A stretch of DNA of 48,021 nucleotides from Chloroflexota bacterium (GTDB lineage Bacteria; Chloroflexota; Dehalococcoidia; UBA2979), in NCBI GenBank assembly GCA_009837285.1, contig VXTU01000020.1, positions 1-48,021 on the forward strand, in the 5' to 3' direction. Shown here piece by piece: positions 1-10,692 of this stretch; the first letter of the stretch is position 1, and each line of letters begins with the position of its first letter. Both the position numbers and the translations under genes were made by a program. Below the pieces are notes generated by a model. It ran no database searches and was not told the origin of the DNA. It saw only the letters and a list, made by a program, of their open reading frames with translations.

Positions 1-91
1 TCACCACCGGAAAACATCACCATAGCCCACTCCCAAGCAGAAGGGGGCGATGGGATCAGGACGGAGACCTGGAAAGGAGCCTGATTGCTGG

Positions 92-2068
<1,977 letters not shown>

Positions 2069-2283
2069 CGCACTCCGTCGTTCCCACGCGGCGGGCGGGC
2101 GTGTCCCTGCTCCGCCGGGGCATCCCCCGCTGTGTCCGCAACCAGTGTAGCACCGGGCCTGTTTGTGCCGGACTATCCACATCGCCCGTCCGCCCGGCCC
2201 GCGAGCGTGGATTGAGGAGCCCCGGAAGTTGCGGTGAGAATCGCTCACTTGCCCGATCGGTATAGCGGTGCCTAGGATGCCGC

Positions 2284-2988
2284 GTGGTCACCACGACGAA
2301 GCTGCTGCCGCAACTCAGGCCCCGACGCACCGCGAAACCAACGTGGCAGGTCGAGAACGCGATCTGGCGCGAGGGGTTCGCGCGTGTCGCCGGCGTCGAC
2401 GAGGTGGGACGTGGGCCGCTCGCCGGCCCGGTCGTGGCCGGAGCGGTGGTGCTGCCGTACTCGCGGGCGCGCTGGGTGCGGCGGCTGCGTGACTCGAAGG
2501 TCCTGGACGCCGGGACGCGCGAGGAGCTTGCGGCCGAGGTGCGCGAGCGCTGTGACTGGGCCATCGGCGTCGTCTCGCCGCATGTCATCGACCAGCTCGG
2601 CATGACGCGCGCGACGCGCCTCGCGATGCGGCGGGCCGTGCTGGCGCTGCCCCGCCCGCCTGACGCGCTGATCGTCGACGGGCGCGAGGTCGTCGAGTGC
2701 GAAGCGCCGCAGCGGGCGGTCGTGGACGGTGACGCGCTCTGTCCCTCGGTGGCCGCGGCGAGCATCGTTGCGAAGGTCGCGCGCGACGCGATGATGGACC
2801 GCCTGGACGCGCGCTTCCCCGGCTACGGATTCGCCAGCAACAAGGGCTACGCCACGCCCGACCACCGCCAGGCACTGCACGAGATCGGCCCGTCGAGCGT
2901 GCACCGCCTGCTCTTCGCCCCCGTGCTCGAGGCGCTGCGCGCCCGCTCGGCCAGGGCCGCGTCCGCCACTGCGCGGCGGGCTGCCTGA
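2284..2988 (+). CDS. rnhB: ribonuclease HII
   Basis: VAGVDEVGRGPLAGPVVAGAVVL signature; GTG start. Confidence 0.96.
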   Translation: MVTTTKLLPQLRPRRTAKPTWQVENAIWREGFARVAGVDEVGRGPLAGPVVAGAVVLPYSRARWVRRLRDSKVLDAGTREELAAEVRERCDWAIGVVSPHVIDQLGMTRATRLAMRRAVLALPRPPDALIVDGREVVECEAPQRAVVDGDALCPSVAAASIVAKVARDAMMDRLDARFPGYGFASNKGYATPDHRQALHEIGPSSVHRLLFAPVLEALRARSARAASATARRAA

Positions 2989-2995
2989 CTCCACA

Positions 2996-3376
2996 GTGAC
3001 GAGGCCGACTGACCGCCTCGGCCGCTCCGGCGAGCGGCTGGCCGCCGACTACCTCCAGGCCTGCGGCTACGAGCTGATCGCGCGCAACGTGCGGCGTCGC
3101 GAGGGCGAAGTGGACCTCGTCGCCGTCGACGCCGGGGTCGAGGGCGGCGCGCTGGTGTTCGTCGAGGTGAAGCTGCGGCGGCCGGGCCAGGCGGGCCGGG
3201 CCATCGAGGCGCTGAGCCCCGCAAAGCAGAGCCGCCTGCGCAACCTCGCGCTGGCCTACGCGGCCGAGCACCCGGAGCTGCCGGACCAGCAGCGCATCGA
3301 TGTCGTCGCCATCGACCTCGGCGACGACGGCTCGGTCGCCTCCTTCGAGCACGTCGTGAACGCCGTCGAGGGCTGA
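2996..3376 (+). CDS. YraN family (UPF0102) endonuclease-like protein
   Basis: GRSGERLAADYLQACGYELIARNVRRREGEVDLVAVD motif; directly downstream of rnhB, a common arrangement. Confidence 0.93.
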   Translation: MTRPTDRLGRSGERLAADYLQACGYELIARNVRRREGEVDLVAVDAGVEGGALVFVEVKLRRPGQAGRAIEALSPAKQSRLRNLALAYAAEHPELPDQQRIDVVAIDLGDDGSVASFEHVVNAVEG

Positions 3377-3421
3377 GCGTCGGGGCTGCAAGACCAGGCG
3401 CGTGGCGGCTACACTCGCGCC

Positions 3422-3838
3422 ATGCCGATCTACCAGTACGACTGCGCTGGCTGCTACGAGCGCGTGGAGGTGCTCCACCGCTCGGCGGCAAGCATGGACA
3501 ACCCGTCGTGCCCGCTGTGCGGGAGCACGGAGCTGACGCGCGTGATGTCGACGTTCGCGCGCCACCGGACCGGCTCGCAGCGCCTCGAAGAGATCGACGT
3601 GGGGGCGCAGCAGGCCGCGCTGCGCGATGGAGACGAGCGGAGCTTCGCGCGCTGGGCGCGCCAGGCCGGGGCCGAGTACGACGAGGCGCTGGGCACCAAC
3701 TACCGTGAGCTCGCCGAGCGCACCGAGGCAGGCGAGGATCCCGTCGACCGCATCGACGCCGGCCACACCTTCCAGCACAACGTGCAGCACCGCCGCGTGC
3801 AGGCCGAGCGCGCCCGCAAGTCGAAGGATGAGGCGTAG
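3422..3838 (+). CDS. FmdB-family zinc ribbon protein, copy 1
   Basis: MPIYQYDCAGCYERVEVLHR...CPLCGSTELTRVMS, two CxxC knuckles. Confidence 0.88.
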   Translation: MPIYQYDCAGCYERVEVLHRSAASMDNPSCPLCGSTELTRVMSTFARHRTGSQRLEEIDVGAQQAALRDGDERSFARWARQAGAEYDEALGTNYRELAERTEAGEDPVDRIDAGHTFQHNVQHRRVQAERARKSKDEA

Positions 3839-3863
3839 GCCGGCCCGGCCTCGCACCCCCTCG

Positions 3864-4202
3864 ATGCCCATCTACGAGTACCGCTGTGACGACTGCGAGC
3901 AGGTGACGAGCGTCTTCCTGCGCTCGATGCGGCAGGAGCCGCCCGCCGACCAGCGCTGCGAGCACTGCGGGTCGACGAACCTCAGCCGCGTGATGTCACA
4001 GGTCGCGCGGCTCAAGACCGCGCAGGACGTGGTCGACGAGCACGGCTCGCCGGGCGAAGGCGGGGAGTACCGCGACCCGCGCCAGATCGGCCAGTGGGTC
4101 GAGCAGCGCTTCGAGGAATACGGGCTCGATATCCCCGACGACACGCGCGACATGATCGACGCCGCGCGCGAGGGCGAGCTTCCGGACTCGGTGGCCGACT
4201 GA
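3864..4202 (+). CDS. FmdB-family zinc ribbon protein, copy 2
   Basis: MPIYEYRCDDCEQVTSVFLRS...CEHCGSTNLSRVMSQ. ORF track start 3627 trimmed to ATG 3864. Confidence 0.88.
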   Translation: MPIYEYRCDDCEQVTSVFLRSMRQEPPADQRCEHCGSTNLSRVMSQVARLKTAQDVVDEHGSPGEGGEYRDPRQIGQWVEQRFEEYGLDIPDDTRDMIDAAREGELPDSVAD

Positions 4203-4365
4203 ACCCGTAGCTACCCAGGTCTGAGCAATTCCAACCCGGCTTGGATTGATCTGTGCACTCGGCGGGCGCCGTCCGCTCGCACACGCGGGCGGGCGCGTTT
4301 AGTATCGCGACGGCAGTGTTGCCCGCACATTTCTGCGGGAGTCCGTTGCACGGGGGGAACGAGTC

Positions 4366-6420
4366 ATGGAGATCCTCTGGGTCGCGATAGTTGCTGCGCT
4401 CGTCGCGCTGGTGTTCGCGGTGGTCGCCACACAACGGATCCTGGGTGAAGACCAGGGCGATGAGACGATGCGCTCGATCGCCGACCAGATCCAGATAGGG
4501 GCGGCGGCGTTCCTGAGACGCGAGTACACGTTCATCGCGATATTCGTCGTCGTCGTCGCGGTGGTGCTGCTGCTGTTCCGCGACCTCGACGTGCTCGACA
4601 AGCTCGACAGCGGCACCGGCAACTTCGCCGACGCGCCGCGCTTCGCCATTGCCTACATCGTCGGCGCGATCGCGTCGGCGACCGCGGGCTACATCGGGAT
4701 GTACATCGCGGTGCGCGCCAACGTGCGCACGACGGCGAAGGCGCGCGAGGGGCTGAACCCGGCGCTGCGCGTGGCGTTCTCGTCGGGCTCGGTGATGGGC
4801 ATGACGGTCGTCGGCATCAGCCTCGGCTCCCTCGCCGTGCTCTACCTCATCTTCCAGGACGTGGGCCCGCTGACCGGCTTCGCCTTCGGCGCCTCGTCCA
4901 TCGCGCTCTTCGCCCGCGTCGGCGGCGGCATCTACACGAAGGCCGCCGACGTCGGCGCCGACCTCGTCGGCAAGGTCGAGGCGGGCATCCCCGAGGACGA
5001 CCCGCGCAACCCGGCAACCATCGCGGACAACGTCGGCGACAACGTCGGCGACGTGGCCGGCATGGGCGCCGACCTCTTCGAGTCCTACACCGGCTCGGTC
5101 GTGGCGACGATGTCGCTCGCCACGGTCGCCATCGTCTTCGCAGGCGACGCGACCGCCGACTTCGACGGCGACGCGTTCGTGCTGCCGTTCCTCGTCATGG
5201 CGATCGGCATCGCCTCCTCGATCATCGGCACGTTCCTCGTCCGCACGAGTGAAGACGCGACGATGGGGCGGCTGCTCTGGGCGCTGCGCACCGGCATCTT
5301 CTCCGCTGGCGGCCTCGTGCTCATCGGCACGGCCATCGCGGTGACGGTGATGGAGCTCAAGTACGACCTGTTCTGGGTCGTCCTCGTCGGCCTTGTCGCC
5401 GGGCAGATCATCGGTACGGCGACGGAGTACTACACGGCCTTCGAGTTCTCGCCCACGCAGAAGCTCGCCGAGCAGGCGGAGACCGGCGCGGGCACCGTGA
5501 TCATCGGTGGCCTCGGCCTCGGGATGCTGTCGACGGCGATCCCGCTGCTCACGATCGTGATCGCGATCGGCATCACCTACGAGCTCGCCGGCCTCTACGG
5601 CATCGCGCTCGCCGCGGTGGGGATGCTCTCCACCCTCGGCGTCACGCTCGCCAGCGACGCGTACGGGCCCGTGGCCGACAACGCCGGCGGCATCGCCGAG
5701 CAGGCCGCGCTGCCGCCCGAGGTGCGCGAGCGCACCGACGCGCTCGACAGCCTCGGCAACACGACGGCGGCGACGGGCAAGGGCTTCGCGATCGGCTCGG
5801 CCGTGCTGACGGCGATGGCGCTGATGTTCACGTACCAGCAGGTGATCAGCGACGGCGAGACGCTCATCTTCGACCTCCTCGACGTGAGCGTGCTGATCGG
5901 CACGCTCATCGGCGCGCTGATGCCGTTCCTGTTCGCGGCCCTGACGATGGCCGCGGTCGGGCGCGCGGCGATGGCGATGGTGAACGAGGTGCGGCGGCAG
6001 TTCCGCGAGCACCCCGGCATCATGGACGGCACGGAGGACCCGGACTCGGCGGGCGCGGTCGACATCGCGACGCAGGGCGCGCTCCGCGAGATGGTCATCC
6101 CCGGCACGATCGCCGTGGTGGTGCCGGTCGCCGTCGGTGTCTTCATCGGGCCCGAGGCGCTCGGCGGCCTGCTGGCCGGCTCGATCGCCGCGGGCGCGCT
6201 GCTGGCGCTGATGATGGCGAACGCGGGCGGCGCCTGGGACAACGCGAAGAAGTACATCGAGGCGGGCGCGCACGGCGGCAAGGGTTCCGAGGCACACGCG
6301 GCCGCGGTCATCGGCGACACCGTCGGCGACCCGTTCAAGGACACCTCGGGGCCGTCGCTGAACATCCTGCTGAAGCTGATGGCGATCGTGGCGGTGGTGT
6401 TCGGCCCGCTCTTCATCTAG
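4366..6420 (+). CDS. hppA: membrane-bound ion-translocating pyrophosphatase
   Basis: Multi-TM; DVGADLVGKVEAGIPEDDPRNPATIADNVGDNVGD and GDTVGDPFKDTSGPSLNILLKLM motifs. Confidence 0.97.
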   Translation: MEILWVAIVAALVALVFAVVATQRILGEDQGDETMRSIADQIQIGAAAFLRREYTFIAIFVVVVAVVLLLFRDLDVLDKLDSGTGNFADAPRFAIAYIVGAIASATAGYIGMYIAVRANVRTTAKAREGLNPALRVAFSSGSVMGMTVVGISLGSLAVLYLIFQDVGPLTGFAFGASSIALFARVGGGIYTKAADVGADLVGKVEAGIPEDDPRNPATIADNVGDNVGDVAGMGADLFESYTGSVVATMSLATVAIVFAGDATADFDGDAFVLPFLVMAIGIASSIIGTFLVRTSEDATMGRLLWALRTGIFSAGGLVLIGTAIAVTVMELKYDLFWVVLVGLVAGQIIGTATEYYTAFEFSPTQKLAEQAETGAGTVIIGGLGLGMLSTAIPLLTIVIAIGITYELAGLYGIALAAVGMLSTLGVTLASDAYGPVADNAGGIAEQAALPPEVRERTDALDSLGNTTAATGKGFAIGSAVLTAMALMFTYQQVISDGETLIFDLLDVSVLIGTLIGALMPFLFAALTMAAVGRAAMAMVNEVRRQFREHPGIMDGTEDPDSAGAVDIATQGALREMVIPGTIAVVVPVAVGVFIGPEALGGLLAGSIAAGALLALMMANAGGAWDNAKKYIEAGAHGGKGSEAHAAAVIGDTVGDPFKDTSGPSLNILLKLMAIVAVVFGPLFI

Positions 6421-6444
6421 AGCGCGCGAATCGATCGAGTCGAA

Positions 6445-6472
6445 CCGGCGCCCGCGATGCAGTGGGCGCCGG
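6445..6472 (+). terminator. probable hppA terminator hairpin
   Basis: 9-bp perfect stem ccggcgccc/gggcgccgg with 10-nt loop, 24 nt after the hppA stop; no U-tract. Confidence 0.5.
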
Positions 6473-6503
6473 GGGCAGGCGAAGCAGCAGAGCGCGAGGC
6501 GGG

Positions 6504-6617
6504 CTAGCCCGCCTCGCCTGCTTCCCGGGCCTCGAGTTCGTCGCGGGCCGAGATGTACAGCGCGGCCGCGAGGCCGACGGCGATGCCGAGCACCAGGAAC
6601 ATCATGAAGCGAAACAT
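6504..6617 (-). CDS. small single-TM protein, 37 aa (not in ORF track)
   Basis: ATG..TAG reads MFRFMMFLVLGIAVGLAAALYISARDELEAREAGEAG; GGAG about 8 nt upstream of ATG; one hydrophobic helix then an acidic tail. Confidence 0.5.
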   Translation of the reverse strand: MFRFMMFLVLGIAVGLAAALYISARDELEAREAGEAG

Positions 6618-6790
6618 GGGCGGAACTCCGTCGCCGGGGAGCGTTCGCTATCGATCATGCTAGCACCGGCGGCTACGATCCGCGCCACGTATGATCGCGC
6701 GGAGCCGTCCGGCTCACGCGAATGACAACTGTTCGATGCCAGCCCGCCGATGCGGCGGACGGCATCGCGGCGGTACGGCGAGGTGAGAGC

Positions 6791-8143
6791 GTGACTGAAG
6801 CTCCGGTGGAGGCCGCGGCGGCGGATGTCGACCTCGAGACGTTGATCTCGCTCGCGAAGCGGCGCGGCTTCGTCTTCCCGTCGGCTGAGATCTACGGAGG
6901 GTTCGCCTCCACGTACGACTACGGCCCACTCGGCGTCGAGATGAAACGCAACGTCCGTGAGCTCTGGTGGCGGCGGATGGTGCAGGAGCGCAGCGACGTC
7001 GTCGGCATCGAGGCGGCGATCATCACCAATCCGGCGGTCTGGGAGGCCTCCGGCCACGTCGACGGATTCTCCGACCCGCTCGTCGACTGCCTCGAGTGCC
7101 GCTCGCGGATCCGCGCCGACCACATCGAGAACGACACGTGCCCGGTCTGCGGCGTCGTGGGGCGGTTCACGGAGGAGCGGCAGTTCAACCTGCTGTTCCG
7201 CACCTTCGTCGGCGCCGTGCAGGACGACGCGGCAGTCGCGTACCTGCGGCCCGAGACGGCGCAGGGCATGTTCGTGAACTTCGACAACGTCCTGCAGAGC
7301 ACGCGCCGGCGCCTGCCGTTCGGCATCGCGCAGATCGGCAAGTCGTTCCGCAACGAGATCACGACGGGGCACTTCACGTTCCGGATGCTCGAGTTCGAGC
7401 AGATGGAGATGGAGTACTTCTGCGATCCCGCCGAGTCAATCGAGCTGCACGAGTACTGGAAGCAGGAGCGCCTCGACTGGTATCGCTCTCTCGGCGTGCG
7501 CCCGGAGCGGTTGCGCATGCGCGACCACGATCCCGAGGAGCTGTCGCACTACTCCAGCGCCACCTCGGACGTCGAGTACCTCTACCCGTGGGGGTGGGGC
7601 GAGCTGGAAGGCATCGCCCACCGCGGCGACTTCGACCTGAGCGCCCACGCGGCGTCGTCCGGCAAGACGCTGTCGTACTTCGATCCGCAGCGCGAGGAGC
7701 ACATCGTCCCGCACGTCGTCGAGCCCGCGGCAGGCGTGGACCGCATCATGCTTACCCTCCTCGTTGACGCGTACGACGAGGAGACCGACGACCGCGGGGA
7801 AAAGCGTGTACTGCTGCGGCTCGCGCCGCACGTCGCGCCGGTGACCGTGGCGGTGCTTCCGCTGTCCCGCAACGAGCGGCTCGCGCCGACGGCGCGGCAG
7901 GTGTGGGACCAGCTGCGGCCGCACTTCCGCACGCAGTTCGACGACGCGCAGTCGATCGGCCGCCGCTACCGCCGCCAGGACGAGGTCGGAACACCGCTGT
8001 GCGTGACGGTCGACTTCGACAGTCTCGACGATGGTGCCGCTACCATCCGCGATCGCGATACTATGTCGCAGATACGGGTGCCGATCAGTGGGCTCGTGGA
8101 GGCGCTTCAGCAGCGCATCGACGAGCTGCAGCCGGAGGGATGA
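6791..8143 (+). CDS. glyQS: glycyl-tRNA synthetase, class II alpha2 type
   Basis: KRRGFVFPSAEIYGGFASTYDYGPLGVEMKRN, zinc-binding CLEC/CPVC, YLRPETAQGMFVNF; GTG start behind GAGGTGA. ORF track start 6722 is longer. Confidence 0.95.
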   Translation: MTEAPVEAAAADVDLETLISLAKRRGFVFPSAEIYGGFASTYDYGPLGVEMKRNVRELWWRRMVQERSDVVGIEAAIITNPAVWEASGHVDGFSDPLVDCLECRSRIRADHIENDTCPVCGVVGRFTEERQFNLLFRTFVGAVQDDAAVAYLRPETAQGMFVNFDNVLQSTRRRLPFGIAQIGKSFRNEITTGHFTFRMLEFEQMEMEYFCDPAESIELHEYWKQERLDWYRSLGVRPERLRMRDHDPEELSHYSSATSDVEYLYPWGWGELEGIAHRGDFDLSAHAASSGKTLSYFDPQREEHIVPHVVEPAAGVDRIMLTLLVDAYDEETDDRGEKRVLLRLAPHVAPVTVAVLPLSRNERLAPTARQVWDQLRPHFRTQFDDAQSIGRRYRRQDEVGTPLCVTVDFDSLDDGAATIRDRDTMSQIRVPISGLVEALQQRIDELQPEG

Positions 8144-8961
8144 GTTGCGTGACTAGCAGCGAGCAGCGGCGTGAACTGCGATTCCTGCACACCTCGGACG
8201 TGCACCTCGGCGCCTACGACCACAGCGAGAATGAGCGCTCGGTGCGACGCCGCCAGGAGATGCACGACACCTTCGAGGCCGTCGTCGACCTGACGCTCCA
8301 GTTCAACGTCGACTTCATGATCATCGCGGGCGACTTCTTCGACAATGCGCGCGTCCGTCCGGACACGATGGAGTTTGCCGCCGAGCAGGTGCGCCGCGTA
8401 CCGGGCCCCGTCGTGCTGCTGCCCGGCAACCACGACCACGTCGGGCCCGGCTCGGTCTACGACCGCCTCGACATGACGCACATGGCGCCCAACCTGATCC
8501 TGATGCGTGATCCTGACGGCGAGACGGTGACGCTCCCCGAACTCAGCGTGGAGCTGTGGGGCCGCAGCCACCTCGATGCCGACTTCAGCCCGTTCGGCGA
8601 TGCACCGCTGCGCGGTGACGCGGACTGGCACATCGGCATCGGCCACGGGCACTTCCTGCACCCCCAGTCCGGGTCGCACAGCTCCTACCACATCTACGAG
8701 GAGCACCTGGCGGTGCTGGATCACGACTACATCGCGCTCGGTCACTGGGAGCAGCAGACGCGCGTGGCGGCCGGGGACAACACGGTCGCGGCCTACTCGG
8801 GCGCGCCGGACGGCCTCGCCGGGAAGACCGGCGGCGCGGTGCTGCTGGTCTACCTCGAGCCCCACGGCGGTGTACGGCTGGAGTCACACCCCGTGCAGGA
8901 GCACCGCGACTTCCTGCACCACGACGACCTGCCGTTACTGGACGGCCAGCCGGGCGGCTGA
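8140..8961 (+). CDS. metallophosphoesterase, SbcD/Mre11-like DNA repair exonuclease family
   Basis: LHTSDVHLGAYD, IAGDFFDN, LLPGNHDHV, GHGHF, ALGHWE motifs; ATGA overlap with the upstream gene. Confidence 0.9.
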   Translation: MSCVTSSEQRRELRFLHTSDVHLGAYDHSENERSVRRRQEMHDTFEAVVDLTLQFNVDFMIIAGDFFDNARVRPDTMEFAAEQVRRVPGPVVLLPGNHDHVGPGSVYDRLDMTHMAPNLILMRDPDGETVTLPELSVELWGRSHLDADFSPFGDAPLRGDADWHIGIGHGHFLHPQSGSHSSYHIYEEHLAVLDHDYIALGHWEQQTRVAAGDNTVAAYSGAPDGLAGKTGGAVLLVYLEPHGGVRLESHPVQEHRDFLHHDDLPLLDGQPGG

Positions 8962-9002
8962 GCCAGACGCGTTCGCATCGCGCGGACGGTCATGGACAAC
9001 AA

Positions 9003-9026
9003 GAAGCGCCGCGTGAGCGGCGCTTC
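9003..9026. terminator. bidirectional hairpin between convergent genes
   Basis: gaagcgccgc-gtga-gcggcgcttc, 10-bp perfect stem, GTGA loop. Confidence 0.6.
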
Positions 9027-9055
9027 GTCACTCCTGGGCCGGAGCGGTTGTCGGG

Positions 9056-9331
<276 letters not shown>

Positions 9332-9429
9332 CCGGCTGGCGGTCCCTTCCTCATCCGTGATCCGCTGCGCCGATCCGCGCGCTGTCAGTCTAGGTTCGGG
9401 CGCACTGGCGAACAAGCGCCCCGCAAGCT

Positions 9430-9966
9430 CTAGCTGCCGCCTCGCCCGAACAGCGCTCCGAGGCGGTCCAGAAGCCGCCTCAAGGGGCCACGTCGCTGCC
9501 GTTCCGCCTCTGCCACGGCGGCCTCCCGGGCAGCCTCGACCTCCGCTTCCGCCTCCCGTACGGCGTCGGCGAGACGCCTCCGCAGACCGACCGCGTCCGG
9601 TACGAGGTCGAGCGCGTCGAGCGCCTCGCCCTCGGCCGTTTCGGGGAAGAGCCGTCCGAACGCCTCGGCGAATCCGGGCACGGCCGAACGCCCGTCGGCC
9701 ATGCCGAACTGCTTGAGCTCGTTGACCGTCCCGTGCAGCGCGGCGCCCAGCCGCGTGACCTGGTACGCCGAGAGGTCGACCTCGATAGGCTCGGACTCCG
9801 CAGGGCCGTCGAGCCGCGGTTCGAGCGCTTCGAGGACGGGCCCGAGGCCCAGCGAGTGGCGCTGGAGCGTGGCCGCGTCCGTCTCGGATCCCGGCCTCCC
9901 GAGGTGGTAGTGGATGGCGAGCGCGACCAGGCGTGCGTCGGGGAGGTGGAGTTGGAAGGCCGCCAT
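9430..9966 (-). CDS. hypothetical protein
   Basis: 178-aa ORF with GGGAAGG Shine-Dalgarno before ATG; no family recognised. Confidence 0.65.
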   Translation of the reverse strand: MAAFQLHLPDARLVALAIHYHLGRPGSETDAATLQRHSLGLGPVLEALEPRLDGPAESEPIEVDLSAYQVTRLGAALHGTVNELKQFGMADGRSAVPGFAEAFGRLFPETAEGEALDALDLVPDAVGLRRRLADAVREAEAEVEAAREAAVAEAERQRRGPLRRLLDRLGALFGRGGS

Positions 9967-10046
9967 TTGTTACCTTCCCGTCACGGCAGGGTCGGTCCGC
10001 TCTCCGGGAGCGTACCGCGTTCCGCGCGTGCGGGAGGGAAGAGGCC

Positions 10047-10553
10047 ATGACGAACGAACCGCAACCGGACATGACGTGGTCCGAGCTCATCGGGACGGAG
10101 GGAGACGCCCGCATCTCTGAGATGCAACAGCGCTTCGTGTCCCTGGCGGGGCTCGATCAGGGTGCCCGCGAGCAGCAGGCGGAATCGATGATCCGCGCTG
10201 AGTACACGCTGGAGGACGAGCCGCTTGCCGACTTCACGGAGGCGCGTCTGCGGTCCTGGATGGGGATCGCGGGCGACAACCTCAGCCAGGCGCAGTCCGT
10301 GGCGAATGCTTACGACAAGGCATTCGAACGCGTCCCCGGCGGGATGGCGATGCACCACGCGGCGCTCGTGCAGACGGTCGCCCGTGACCGCTTCACGCCC
10401 GAAGACATGGACGTGCTCTACGAGCTGGTCCCACGGCACGTCGAGAACGTGCCGCGCGCGAGCCAGGAGGCCGTCGAGCACTCGATCGGCACGCAGCGGC
10501 TGACGGCGGGCACGATGTCGAGCGGCAGCAAGCCGTGGTGGAAGTTCTGGTAG
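10047..10553 (+). CDS. hypothetical protein
   Basis: ATG after gggagggaagagg; 168 aa ending KPWWKFW; no family recognised. Confidence 0.65.
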   Translation: MTNEPQPDMTWSELIGTEGDARISEMQQRFVSLAGLDQGAREQQAESMIRAEYTLEDEPLADFTEARLRSWMGIAGDNLSQAQSVANAYDKAFERVPGGMAMHHAALVQTVARDRFTPEDMDVLYELVPRHVENVPRASQEAVEHSIGTQRLTAGTMSSGSKPWWKFW

Positions 10554-10692
10554 AGGGCTTGCCGGGGGCGGAGCGCCCGCTGGCATCGTTGTAACCGATT
10601 GCCGGCCGGTTCGAGCGCGGCCCGCGAAGGCTCGTGGCCCGAGCCGGTCGCTATGAATGGCCGCGACCGCTGGATCGCGTGTCGCGGGTGGC

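Noticed and set aside
4012-6297. 761-aa minus-strand ORF antisense to hppA
   Set aside because: Shadow ORF (Arg/Asp/His rich, low complexity) opposite a clear pyrophosphatase gene.
10600-10660. GGTTCGAG with flanking inverted repeat ccggttcg/cgagccgg, tRNA T-arm-like
   Set aside because: No acceptor, D or anticodon stems could be assembled around it.
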